Of a DNA stretch of 26,068 nt, positions 8,546-15,684 are shown in pieces. The stretch comes from Ornithoclostridium faecigallinarum (GTDB lineage Bacteria > Bacillota > Clostridia > Christensenellales > UBA3700). The notes beneath the pieces were generated by a model. That model made no database searches, was not told the origin of the DNA, and worked only from the letters and a program-made list of their open reading frames with translations. The stretch covers positions 1 through 26,068 of the forward strand of contig DVOI01000045.1 in the NCBI GenBank assembly GCA_018713665.1, written 5' to 3'. How positions within the stretch are numbered: position 1 is the first letter of the stretch; each line of letters opens with the position of its first letter. The translations under genes were made by a program, and so were the position numbers.

Positions 8546-9130
8546 TCAAAGCGGCTTGCGGTCGGCAAGAGCGCGCGACAGCGTGACCTCGTCCGCGTAC
8601 TCTATGTCGCTGCCTATCGAAATGCCGCTTGCAATCCTCGTGACCTTGATCCCCATCGGCTTGATGAGCCGCGCGAGATAGACCGCGGTCGCCTCTCCGT
8701 CCACGTCCGGATTGGTCGCCATTATGACCTCTTTTACTCCGTCCAAACGCGCCAAAAGCTCTTTGACGCGGATGTCGTCCGGCCCCTGCCCGAGCAGAGG
8801 ATTGAGAGTGCCGTGAAGGACGTGATAGACCCCGTCGAAGTCCTTTGTCTTCTCAAAAGCGGCGATATCTTTGGGGTCTTTGACCACACAGATTACGCTC
8901 TTGTCGCGTTTGAGACAGAGATCGCAGACCTCTTTTTCGGAATAGCCGCCGCAGACGGTGCAATAGCCGACGTTACGCTTTGCGTCGACGATTGCGGACG
9001 CAAACTCCTCCGCCTCCGCTTGGGTCATATTGATGACGCGATATGCGAAGCGCTGCGCCGTCTTTGCACCCACTCCGGGCAGCTTGGTGAACTGCGCGAC
9101 CAGCCTGTCGAGCGCCTTGATGTTGCTCAA
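8546..9130 (-). CDS. recR: Recombination mediator protein RecR
   Basis: A 194-residue RecR, the usual size. RecR acts with RecO and RecF to load RecA on single-stranded DNA. The N-terminal helix-hairpin-helix (LPGVGAKTAQR) is followed by a four-cysteine zinc finger (C57, C60, C69, C72) and a Toprim domain with NPDVDGEATA and EYADEVTL. The commonly seen RIAHGLPVGGD segment is RIASGISIGSD here, a mild variation. The start is a TTG at 9130 overlapping the ybaB stop as TTGA. No better ATG fits the family N-terminus, so translation probably depends on coupling to ybaB. This is the last gene of the conserved dnaX-ybaB-recR block. Confidence 0.95.
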   Translation of the reverse strand: MSNIKALDRLVAQFTKLPGVGAKTAQRFAYRVINMTQAEAEEFASAIVDAKRNVGYCTVCGGYSEKEVCDLCLKRDKSVICVVKDPKDIAAFEKTKDFDGVYHVLHGTLNPLLGQGPDDIRVKELLARLDGVKEVIMATNPDVDGEATAVYLARLIKPMGIKVTRIASGISIGSDIEYADEVTLSRALADRKPL

Positions 9131-9453
9131 AATCCCAACCCCGAGAACGCGCCCATTCTCTTTTCCGTCTCCTCGTCGGCGAGCTTTTGAGCCTCGTTGA
9201 TTGCCGCAACGATGAGATCTTCGAGCATCTCAACGTCGTCGGGGTCGACCGCTTCGGGTTTGATCTTGATCGAAACAATCTTCTTCTCGCAAGTCATCGT
9301 CACTTCGACCATGCCTCCGCCCGAAACCGCGGACACCTCGAGCGTCGCGAGCTCCTCTTTGGCTTTCGCCATTTCCTGCTGCATTTTCTGCGCTTGGCGC
9401 ATGATCTGCTGCATATTGCCCATTCCACCGCCGAAACCGCCGAATTTACCCAT
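9127..9453 (-). CDS. ybaB: YbaB/EbfC family nucleoid-associated protein
   Basis: A 108-residue small DNA-binding protein of the YbaB/EbfC family, which forms dimers and is thought to affect nucleoid organisation. The N-terminus is rich in Gly and Met, then comes a long helix rich in Gln, Lys and Glu (QQIMRQAQKMQQEMAKAKEE), followed by the conserved VSGGGMVEVTMTCEKKIVSIKI strand region in slightly altered form, and a C-terminal helical part. The ATG at 9453 is chosen over the one at 9462, because the AAGGAG lies 9 nt before the first and directly abuts the second. The start overlaps the end of dnaX by 8 nt, and its stop overlaps the recR start. This dnaX-ybaB-recR order is widely conserved. 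Confidence 0.94.
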   Translation of the reverse strand: MGKFGGFGGGMGNMQQIMRQAQKMQQEMAKAKEELATLEVSAVSGGGMVEVTMTCEKKIVSIKIKPEAVDPDDVEMLEDLIVAAINEAQKLADEETEKRMGAFSGLGF

Positions 9454-10987
9454 TGTCGTCATCTCCTTTTTTAACAGTTACTTTGTCGCTGCCGAAAATC
9501 TGTTCGGCGCGCTTGATTTTTGAATCCATAGGGTCCTCGACTTTCTCTTTGACCCTGACTTCGAAGCGCGCGATGAACGGATACATCTCCCTCATCACCG
9601 CCTCGATATCCGCCGTGCACGCGCGCATGAGCGCCGCGTCGCCCTCGCCGTCCGCCGAGAACACCAATACATTGCCCTCTACGGCGAAATTGGCGGACTT
9701 GACGTGGTTGATATACTCGTATTCGACAGGTCTGCCGCGGCGGAGCAATTCCGTCTGAACCGCGCCGACGATCGCCCTTGCGTCCGCGTCGGGACGTGCC
9801 GTCTCCGCACCTGTAGTCGCGACAATCTTCACGCCGCCCATCATCGACTTTTCGAGCTTTTTGAGCCTGACAATCACACCGGCGAGATCAAGCGAAGCGA
9901 ACTCGTCGCACGCCTTGGCGACAGCCGTCTCGATGACGAGCGCCGGGTCGACGCCGTATCTCATATCGCTGTCGACAGACGCGAAAATCTCGAGACATCT
10001 CGTCAACTTTGCGTTGTCGTAACTGCGCGCGACCTCGATTGTGCGGTCGAGCAGTTGCTCGGGCAACGTGAGCATTTCGCCGGGATTGCGGCAATTGAGG
10101 CAATAGATCATGTTGGAGAAAACTCCGCACAGATCGGAAGCGAGTATGCGCGCGCTCTTGCCCTCTCTGATTGTCTTTTTGACCGCTGTCAACGCGTCGT
10201 CCACTCTGCCTGCGAGGATGTCCTCGGCGAGCCTCAGCACCGCCTCGGGTGAGCTCGCGCCCAACACCTCGAGCACGTCGTCGTACGTCACTTCGTCCTC
10301 GCTGTAGGACATGCACATCTCGGCGAGCGAAAGACTGTCTCTGACGCATCCGCCCCCTGCCTCGGCGATGAGACGGAGCGCCTCAATCTGATACGCCTTG
10401 CCTTCTCTGTCGAAGATTGCGCTGAGAAGCTTGGCAATCTTGTCCGTCGGGACGAGGCGGAAATCAAACCTTTGGCAGCGCGACAAAATGGTCGCAGGCA
10501 CCTTTTGTATCTCGGTGGTCGCGAGAATGAACACAATGTGTTCGGGCGGCTCTTCCAGCGTCTTGAGAAGGGCGTTGAACGCCTGCGGCGTCAGCATGTG
10601 CACCTCGTCGACGATGTAGACCTTGTACCGTCCCTGCAATGGCGCAAACTTGACCTTTTCGAGCAAGTCTCTGATCTCGTCCACGCCGTTGTTGGACGCG
10701 GCGTCCATCTCGATTATGTCCATATTGGACGGCTGCAAAAGCGCCCTGCAGGTGTCGCACTCCCCGCACGGCGAACCGTCGGTGAGAGGATGTTCGCAAT
10801 TGATTGCGCGGGCGAAAATCTTCGCCGTCGTCGTCTTTCCGGTGCCTCTCGAGCCGGTGAAAAGATAGGCGTGCGAAACCGCACCCTTGCGAATTTGGTT
10901 GGCGAGAGTGCGGATGATGTGCTCCTGCCCGATCATCGTGGAAAACGAATCGGGGCGATATTTGCGATACAGCGAAATGTAAGCCAT
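9446..10987 (-). CDS. dnaX: DNA polymerase III subunit gamma/tau
   Basis: A 513-residue clamp-loader ATPase that organises the replicative polymerase. The AAA+ part is complete: Walker A GSRGTGKT (about 45-52), zinc module with C64, C74, C77 and C80, Walker B region VDEVH (126-130) and the SRC motif at 169-171. The region after about residue 370 is the variable tau part; at this total length it is shorter than the B. subtilis protein (563). The ATG at 10987 has GGGAG close upstream. In many Bacillota the SRP RNA gene lies just before dnaX, but the gap here is only 63 nt and shows no SRP RNA core, only a hairpin. The end overlaps ybaB. Confidence 0.96.
   Translation of the reverse strand: MAYISLYRKYRPDSFSTMIGQEHIIRTLANQIRKGAVSHAYLFTGSRGTGKTTTAKIFARAINCEHPLTDGSPCGECDTCRALLQPSNMDIIEMDAASNNGVDEIRDLLEKVKFAPLQGRYKVYIVDEVHMLTPQAFNALLKTLEEPPEHIVFILATTEIQKVPATILSRCQRFDFRLVPTDKIAKLLSAIFDREGKAYQIEALRLIAEAGGGCVRDSLSLAEMCMSYSEDEVTYDDVLEVLGASSPEAVLRLAEDILAGRVDDALTAVKKTIREGKSARILASDLCGVFSNMIYCLNCRNPGEMLTLPEQLLDRTIEVARSYDNAKLTRCLEIFASVDSDMRYGVDPALVIETAVAKACDEFASLDLAGVIVRLKKLEKSMMGGVKIVATTGAETARPDADARAIVGAVQTELLRRGRPVEYEYINHVKSANFAVEGNVLVFSADGEGDAALMRACTADIEAVMREMYPFIARFEVRVKEKVEDPMDSKIKRAEQIFGSDKVTVKKGDDDNG
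9463..9468 (-). promoter_or_regulatory. Shine-Dalgarno site deciding the ybaB start
   Basis: The minus strand AAGGAG lies inside the last codons of dnaX, 9 nt before the ATG at 9453 and immediately next to the ATG at 9462. The spacing supports the shorter YbaB. Confidence 0.75.
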
Positions 10988-10998
10988 TATCTCCCTGT

Positions 10999-11031
10999 CC
11001 GAATACGCTCCCCTCGTCGGGGAGCGTTCGG
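10999..11031 (-). other. GC-rich hairpin in the dnaX leader, no U-tract
   Basis: On the minus strand CCGAACGCTCCCC pairs with GGGGAGCGTATTCGG, with a 2-nt bulge and the loop GACGA: about 13 bp. It fills the gap between the symporter gene and dnaX and stops three bases before the dnaX ribosome-binding site. There is no run of T after the stem, so it is not a classical intrinsic terminator. It may protect the 3' end of the symporter mRNA or affect dnaX translation. Confidence 0.7.
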
Positions 11032-11050
11032 TAACGGAATTGTCTGTTGA

Positions 11051-12901
11051 TTATTCCTTTTTGTCGTCGTCGGACTTTTGCTCTTCGTCGTCCGATTTGA
11101 CCTCGGTCACTTCGACTTCTTCTTTGACCTCGACTTCGTCGACGGTCCCGTCCTTTGTCTCGACTTGCTCGACGACCTCTTCTTCGACCTCGGTGGTCTC
11201 GATGACATCGCCGTAAATTGCAGCCTCTTTCTGTCTCTGCGCCTCTTCGAGAGCGGCGTCGGACACGTTCTTGAGCTCTTCGACCTTGACCATCAATTCT
11301 TCGACGGTGGACAGACCGAAGATCTGAGCGACTTGGATGAGCGCCTCCTCTCTCTTGACCGGATCGATCACCGCGACCGTCTCGACGAACTCATGGTAGA
11401 CCGTCGGGTTGGGATCGCCGGCGACGATCTTGCGGGCAAGTACTCTTGCGACCGCCTCTTTTTGCTTCTTCTCGGTGAAGGTGTAGAAGAACAGCGGAAT
11501 CGCGCAGGCGAGCATGGACACGCCGCAAAGCAACGTTGTCGCCATCCAGTTGCCGCCGAGGATCTTCTGGAATGCATCCGATTCCCAAACCTCCGGAGTG
11601 ATCGCGCCCTCTTCGGCAAGACTTGCGTCATAGCCGTATTCTCCGAGGACCATCAACGTGACGAACGCGGTCATAGCCATACCGATCTTGGAGATGAAGG
11701 TCTGCAACGAGAAGCAGAACGCCTCTGCTCTCTCGCCCGTCTTGTCTTCGAGATAGTCGATCGAGTCTGCAATCATCGAGTATGTCATAATGTTGCTGAA
11801 TCCGGACGGAACACCAGCCAAAATGATGATGATGTAGAACGCGATCTGCGCCCCCGTACTCGTGCCGTGGGACGGAAGTCCGATCAAATACAGCGCAATG
11901 AGGAACGCACCGCCTATGATGTGCGACCAAATGAAGATGGTCTTTTTGCCAAACCTCTTGGAGAGCACCGGCGTCAAAAGCGTCGCCGCAAGACCGCCCG
12001 GGACAACCAGCAGGAAGATGATGCCCGCGAGCTCGAAGTTTTGCAGATTGTACTTCGCGTAATAGACCGCGGTGGTCATGTAGATCGTACGGAGCGAACC
12101 GAGCACGCCGACCAAAATGATGAGCAGCGCGGGCTTGTTTTTGCCCAGCAATTTAAGGTTCTTGATGAGGGTGAACTTGCCGTCCGTCTCAGCGTCGTAG
12201 AACCTCTCTTTGGTGCCCTTGTAGCCGACCCAGAACGTCGGGACCGCGATGAGAACGCAGACAAGAGCGACGATGGGATAGAGAATGCGCTGAGTCGCGA
12301 TCGGGGTATTGTCGCCGATGATGACGGGAATAAAGACGGAGACGGCACCCGAACCGATTGTGCAGAAAAGACGCGCGACGGTCAAAATGGTGTTCCTCTT
12401 CTCGGTGTCGGAGGTCATCGAAGAAGCAAGCCCCCAATACGGAACGTCGACCGAGGTATAGGCAATGCCCCACAGCAGATAGATGACCGTGCCGAACGCG
12501 AATTTGCCCGTTTCGCCGACAGGCAGATTGACGAACAACAGCACCGTCAGGATCGCGATCGGGATGGGTGAGTATTTGAGGTATGGCCTCATCTTACCCT
12601 GTCTGGTGCGGGTCATTTCGACGATGGAGCCCATGACAGGGTCATTGAGCGCGTCGAAAAGCCTTGCCGCAAGGAACATCCACGCGAGCCACGTCGCGGA
12701 AACGCCCGCAACGTCGGTCATGTACAGCATGAAGAATGTAGTGACCAATTGGCAGATGATGTTTTGACCGAGACCTGCGACGGAGTACGCCAGCACTTCT
12801 TTTGACTGTACGTCGTCCTTCTTGGTCGGATCGGTGCCCAACATCTTGTTGAGGAAATTGCCGACTTTTGTCTTGAAATTGCTTTCGGTCGAAGATGTCA
12901 T
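11051..12901 (-). CDS. GPH-family (MelB-like) sugar:cation symporter with acidic C-terminal tail
   Basis: A 616-residue membrane carrier of the glycoside-pentoside-hexuronide:cation symporter family in the MFS superfamily, which imports sugars or glycosides with sodium or protons. The signature DALNDPVMGSIVEMTRTR at 83-100 is followed by QGKMRPYL. The MelB cation-site aspartates correspond to D83, D87 and D152 (VDVPYW). MelB D19 aligns with N47, so the substrate is not expected to be the same as that of MelB. About twelve hydrophobic segments end near residue 475. A cytoplasmic tail of about 141 residues follows, far longer than usual, ending in about 50 residues dominated by Glu, Val, Thr, Asp and Lys. 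The ATG has AAAGGA upstream. It has its own promoter and operator-like repeat. The substrate cannot be read from the sequence. Confidence 0.93.
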   Translation of the reverse strand: MTSSTESNFKTKVGNFLNKMLGTDPTKKDDVQSKEVLAYSVAGLGQNIICQLVTTFFMLYMTDVAGVSATWLAWMFLAARLFDALNDPVMGSIVEMTRTRQGKMRPYLKYSPIPIAILTVLLFVNLPVGETGKFAFGTVIYLLWGIAYTSVDVPYWGLASSMTSDTEKRNTILTVARLFCTIGSGAVSVFIPVIIGDNTPIATQRILYPIVALVCVLIAVPTFWVGYKGTKERFYDAETDGKFTLIKNLKLLGKNKPALLIILVGVLGSLRTIYMTTAVYYAKYNLQNFELAGIIFLLVVPGGLAATLLTPVLSKRFGKKTIFIWSHIIGGAFLIALYLIGLPSHGTSTGAQIAFYIIIILAGVPSGFSNIMTYSMIADSIDYLEDKTGERAEAFCFSLQTFISKIGMAMTAFVTLMVLGEYGYDASLAEEGAITPEVWESDAFQKILGGNWMATTLLCGVSMLACAIPLFFYTFTEKKQKEAVARVLARKIVAGDPNPTVYHEFVETVAVIDPVKREEALIQVAQIFGLSTVEELMVKVEELKNVSDAALEEAQRQKEAAIYGDVIETTEVEEEVVEQVETKDGTVDEVEVKEEVEVTEVKSDDEEQKSDDDKKE

Positions 12902-12943
12902 AACTTTTCCGTCCTTTTAGTATTGCATATTTCAGCTATTACA

Positions 12944-12972
12944 ATAATAACACATAAAAGGGCAATGTGCAA
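12944..12972 (-). promoter_or_regulatory. Sigma-A-type promoter for the GPH symporter
   Basis: On the minus strand TTGCAC (12967-12972) and TATTAT (12944-12949) are 17 nt apart, giving a transcript start near 12937 and a leader of about 36 nt. The -35 box lies within an inverted repeat. Confidence 0.7.
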
Positions 12973-12986
12973 CATACGTTGTACAT
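12965..12986. promoter_or_regulatory. Operator-like inverted repeat overlapping the symporter promoter
   Basis: A 22-bp near-palindrome: minus-strand arms ATGTACAAC and GTTGCACAT around the centre GTAT, with 9 of 11 positions complementary. It covers the -35 box, which is the usual position for a repressor such as a LacI-, GntR- or TetR-type sugar regulator. No regulator gene is in the window, so the family is unknown. Confidence 0.6.
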
Positions 12987-13035
12987 AAATTTTTAAATAA
13001 TTATTAAAATATTATATTGATTGACCGACGAAAGC

Positions 13036-13064
13036 GAGTTATCGTACAAAGCGTCCGATAACTC
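13036..13064. other. Hairpin downstream of mazF in the AT-rich intergenic gap
   Basis: A perfect 9-bp stem GAGTTATCG / CGATAACTC with an 11-nt loop. It lies about 95 nt after the mazF stop and about 135 nt before the symporter start. No long T-run follows on either strand, so it may be a weak terminator for the mazF transcript or part of a structured RNA. The rest of the 256-nt gap holds the symporter promoter, a short palindrome TTTTTGCAAAAA (within 13124-13137) and no open reading frame I would support. Confidence 0.5.
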
Positions 13065-13157
13065 CCCCTCTGTCCATTCGAACGAATTAAGGTTGATGTA
13101 ATTTTTGTCAAGCCGACGAACACATTTTTGCAAAAATTCAAACTCGCTCCGACGCGT

Positions 13158-13508
13158 TCAATAGATCGAGCCCATACCGAGACTGATCATCAACGCCGCG
13201 TCGATTCTCTTCATCACTTCCTGCGGCAGAACGCCTATCCTGTCCTTGAGCCGACGCTTGTCGAGCGTGCGTATCTGTTCGAGAAGGACGACCGAATCTT
13301 TGACAAGCCCGTACTCTCTCCCGCCGAGCGCGATGTGAGTGGGCAGTTTTGCCTTGTCTATGCGGCTGGTGACCGCGGCGGCGATGACCGTGGGGCTGAA
13401 CTTGTTGCCGACGTCGTTTTGGACGATGAGCACGGGGCGCACGCCGCCCTGCTCGCTGCCCACCACCGGGCTGAGATCGGCATAGTACAGTTCTCCTCTT
13501 CTTATCAT
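13158..13508 (-). CDS. mazF: MazF/EndoA-type endoribonuclease toxin
   Basis: A 116-residue PemK/MazF-family RNase, very similar in layout to B. subtilis EndoA (116 residues), which cuts mRNA at short U/A-rich sites. The segment ADLSPVVGSEQGGVRPVL is followed by NDVGNKFSPT, KAKLPTH and DSVVLLEQIRT. The catalytic Arg and Thr of EndoA (R25, T48) correspond to R24 and T47, so it is probably active. The ATG at 13508 has GAAGG 7 nt upstream. In Bacillus the EndoAI antitoxin gene lies directly before the toxin; here the gene before it is the NAD(P)HX repair enzyme, and the 87-nt gap cannot hold an antitoxin gene. Any partner must be encoded elsewhere. Confidence 0.95.
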   Translation of the reverse strand: MIRRGELYYADLSPVVGSEQGGVRPVLIVQNDVGNKFSPTVIAAAVTSRIDKAKLPTHIALGGREYGLVKDSVVLLEQIRTLDKRRLKDRIGVLPQEVMKRIDAALMISLGMGSIY

Positions 13509-13531
13509 CGCGGTACCTTCGTATGTTATTC

Positions 13532-13576
13532 CGATACAGTTTATGCCGTATCGTAGGGCAATGTTGATTGTTGCCC
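13532..13576 (-). other. Two small hairpins in the mazF leader
   Basis: Between the NAD(P)HX repair gene and mazF the minus strand can form GGGCAA / TTGCCC (13556-13576, 9-nt loop) and, just after it, CGATAC / GTATCG (13532-13553, 10-nt loop). Neither is followed by a T-run. They might tune mazF mRNA stability or translation, but six-bp stems are weak evidence alone. Confidence 0.35.
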
Positions 13577-13595
13577 AAGCGAAGGCGATTATCCG

Positions 13596-15071
13596 CTATC
13601 TGCCGAGAATATTTTTGAGTTGTTTGGCGACATCGGACGCGAGCACGCCCGTCTCGCCGAAATCGGCGGCGGCGCGCTTTGCCGCCTCTGCGCAGAGCCA
13701 AGTCGCGGCGCACGCCGAGTCGAAGAGAGAGTTACCCTGCGCCGCAATGCCGAGAATCGCGCCCGAAAGCGTGTCGCCGCTGCCGCCCTTGGACTGCGCC
13801 GGCGAGCCGTTGACGACGAGCGCGCCCCTTTTCCCGTCGGTGACGAAGGTCGACGCGCCTTTGAGCGTCACCGTGCAGCGATGCGCGCTCGCGAACTCCT
13901 CGGCAAGCGCGATCGGACTTGCAAGCACTTCGCCTATGCTCCTGCCCGTCAGCCGCGCAAACTCCCCTGGGTGCGGCGTGATCAGCACGTCCGCCGCAGC
14001 CGCGTCGAGAACGGTCACGTCCCCGGCGAGCGCGTTGAGCCCGTCCGCGTCGACGATGACCTTAACAGGCTTTGCAAAAATGTGTTTGAGAATTTTGAGA
14101 TTTTCCCCGCCGTTCGCGCCCATGCCCATGCCGACCGCGACCGCTTTGACTCCCGTCAACGCGTCGTCCAAAGCCGCCTCGTCAAACGCGAGCGAGCCGC
14201 CAAGGTCGGGCATCGGCGACAGGGTGCATTCGACGACGTCGGTCGAGATCGCCGCAAGTATAGACCTCGGCACGCACAGCGAGCACAGCCCCGCGCCCGA
14301 GCGCAGCGCCGCCTCGCCCATCGCCGCTAGTTTGACCGCGCCGACGTACTTTTCGCAGCCGCCGACGATCGCGCACTTGCCGTAACTGCCCTTGTTGGTG
14401 TTGTTTTTGCGTTTCGGGAAAAGCGCCTTGACGTCCTCTTCACGCCAAATGTCGTACTTTTCGCCGACGATCGAGATGCCGATATCCTCGGCGATGACCT
14501 TGCCCGAAAAATCCTTGCCGTCGTTCAAAAAATGCCCCGTCTTGAACGTCTGCACCGCGACGGTGACGTTTGCTTTGACCGCTTTGACCGCGATTCCGCT
14601 CGTGCCGTCCAGACCGCTCGCGATATCGGCTGCGACGACGAAGCCGCTTGCCGCGTTGAGCCTGTCGATGACCTCGGCATAGACGCCCTTGGGCTCGCCC
14701 TTGAACCCGGTGCCGAACAGACAGTCGAGCGCGGTGTCAAAGCGGTAGTCGCACTCGCCTATCGGGCGCACGCTGCCCGGGTATTCGCTTTCGAGCAGTT
14801 TGCGGTAGTGCGCGCTGTCGGGCGAGATGTCGTCGGAGAGAGCGAACACGGTCGCGTCCTCGCCTCGCCCGAGCAATATCCGCGCACAGGCATAGCCGTC
14901 GCCGCCGTTGTTGCCCTTGCCGCAAAAGACGTATATCCTGCCGCCGCGCGGAACGTGTTTTGCGATGCCTTCCGCCGCCCTGCTCATGAGTTCTAGCGAC
15001 GGCGTACCGCCCTCTATGCAAGTCCTGTCGCTCGCCGCCATCACGGCGGCTGTCACCGCAAATTCATTCAT
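13596..15071 (-). CDS. nnr: Bifunctional NAD(P)H-hydrate epimerase / ADP-dependent dehydratase
   Basis: A 491-residue fusion of two metabolite-repair enzymes. The N-terminal YjeF_N domain (about 1-205) interconverts the R and S forms of damaged NAD(P)HX and shows GKGNNGGDG (51-59), FGTGF and DIASGLDG. The C-terminal ribokinase-like dehydratase (about 225-491) restores NAD(P)H using ADP and shows GSYGKCAIVGG, TPHPGEFARLTG and KGGSGDTLSG. This matches the usual bacterial fusion. The ATG at 15071 is preferred to upstream in-frame codons because AAGGAG lies 7 nt before it, and it overlaps the recX stop by 8 nt. In Clostridia this gene is often near acpS, alr and mazEF; only mazF remains here. Confidence 0.95.
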   Translation of the reverse strand: MNEFAVTAAVMAASDRTCIEGGTPSLELMSRAAEGIAKHVPRGGRIYVFCGKGNNGGDGYACARILLGRGEDATVFALSDDISPDSAHYRKLLESEYPGSVRPIGECDYRFDTALDCLFGTGFKGEPKGVYAEVIDRLNAASGFVVAADIASGLDGTSGIAVKAVKANVTVAVQTFKTGHFLNDGKDFSGKVIAEDIGISIVGEKYDIWREEDVKALFPKRKNNTNKGSYGKCAIVGGCEKYVGAVKLAAMGEAALRSGAGLCSLCVPRSILAAISTDVVECTLSPMPDLGGSLAFDEAALDDALTGVKAVAVGMGMGANGGENLKILKHIFAKPVKVIVDADGLNALAGDVTVLDAAAADVLITPHPGEFARLTGRSIGEVLASPIALAEEFASAHRCTVTLKGASTFVTDGKRGALVVNGSPAQSKGGSGDTLSGAILGIAAQGNSLFDSACAATWLCAEAAKRAAADFGETGVLASDVAKQLKNILGR

Positions 15072-15684
15072 CCTCTCTCTCCTTTTTGAGCGCCGCGACG
15101 CAGCGCGAGACGTCCTCCCAGCCATAGCCGCGGTACAGAAGATAGTTGCCCAATTTTGCAAGATAGCCCTGATCGTCCAGATCTTTGCCGCGCGAGTGTC
15201 TGCGCGCGAGTTCGAGCGCCTTGTCGAAGCCGTCGAAGCCGTCCAGCGCCGCGGCGATATGCTCGGCGCTCACTCCCTTGCTTTTGAGTTCCGCCGCAAG
15301 GCGCCGCTCCCCCTTTGCCCTGCCGTTGACGGACACATACACCCTCGCGTACTCGGCGTCGTCGAGATAGCCGTACTTTTGCAATTTTTCGATCGTCTGT
15401 TCGACGACCGCGCGCCCGAACCCCCAATCGTACAGCTTGCCCGTCACCCCTTTGACGGTGGACGGATAGCGCGACAGATAGTCGAGCGCCTTGTCGAACG
15501 CGCGCTGGCGGTCGGACTCCCAAATGATCTTGTCGAGCGCCGCGCCGTCTATCTCCTTGCCGACGTACAGCGTGTGCTTTGCGGCGACGAGCGCGTCAAT
15601 CGAGCAATAGTATTTGCCGTCGAGATGAAGGTTGAGCCTGTCGGGGTTTTTGGGCTTCGGTTCGAGGCGCGTGATCTCGCTCAT
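15064..15684 (-). CDS. recX: Regulatory protein RecX
   Basis: A 206-residue helical protein of the RecX family, which binds RecA filaments and limits recombinase activity. It has the tandem three-helix repeats typical of the family: KALDYLSRYPSTVKGV and the following KLYDWGF region, the stretch QKYGYLDDAEYAR with the diagnostic Leu-Asp-Asp, and a later KGVSAEHIAAAL unit. The C-terminal repeat ends in the lysine- and glutamate-rich KKEREDE. Length is within the family range. The ATG at 15684 overlaps the ygiQ-like stop as ATGA, and its own stop overlaps the next gene, so it sits in the middle of a tight operon. recA is not in the window. Confidence 0.92.
   Translation of the reverse strand: MSEITRLEPKPKNPDRLNLHLDGKYYCSIDALVAAKHTLYVGKEIDGAALDKIIWESDRQRAFDKALDYLSRYPSTVKGVTGKLYDWGFGRAVVEQTIEKLQKYGYLDDAEYARVYVSVNGRAKGERRLAAELKSKGVSAEHIAAALDGFDGFDKALELARRHSRGKDLDDQGYLAKLGNYLLYRGYGWEDVSRCVAALKKEREDE

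Noticed and set aside
9446..9480. A-rich stretch at the end of dnaX as a programmed frameshift site like E. coli dnaX
   Set aside because: The run is not in the frame needed for a -1 slippery heptamer (the preceding base is T, giving TAA), it lies only eight codons before the stop, and it is better explained as the ybaB ribosome-binding site.
10988..11050. SRP RNA gene before dnaX, as in many Bacillota
   Set aside because: The 63-nt gap is too short for the Bacillus-type RNA, and no GGAAGCAGC-like core loop is present on either strand.
13124..13137. Palindrome ATTTTTGCAAAAAT as a terminator
   Set aside because: It is almost all A/T with a two-base GC centre and could not form a stable stem with a loop.
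13509..13595. Small antitoxin gene before mazF
   Set aside because: The 87 nt hold no start codon with a ribosome-binding site and an open frame long enough for a MazE-type protein.
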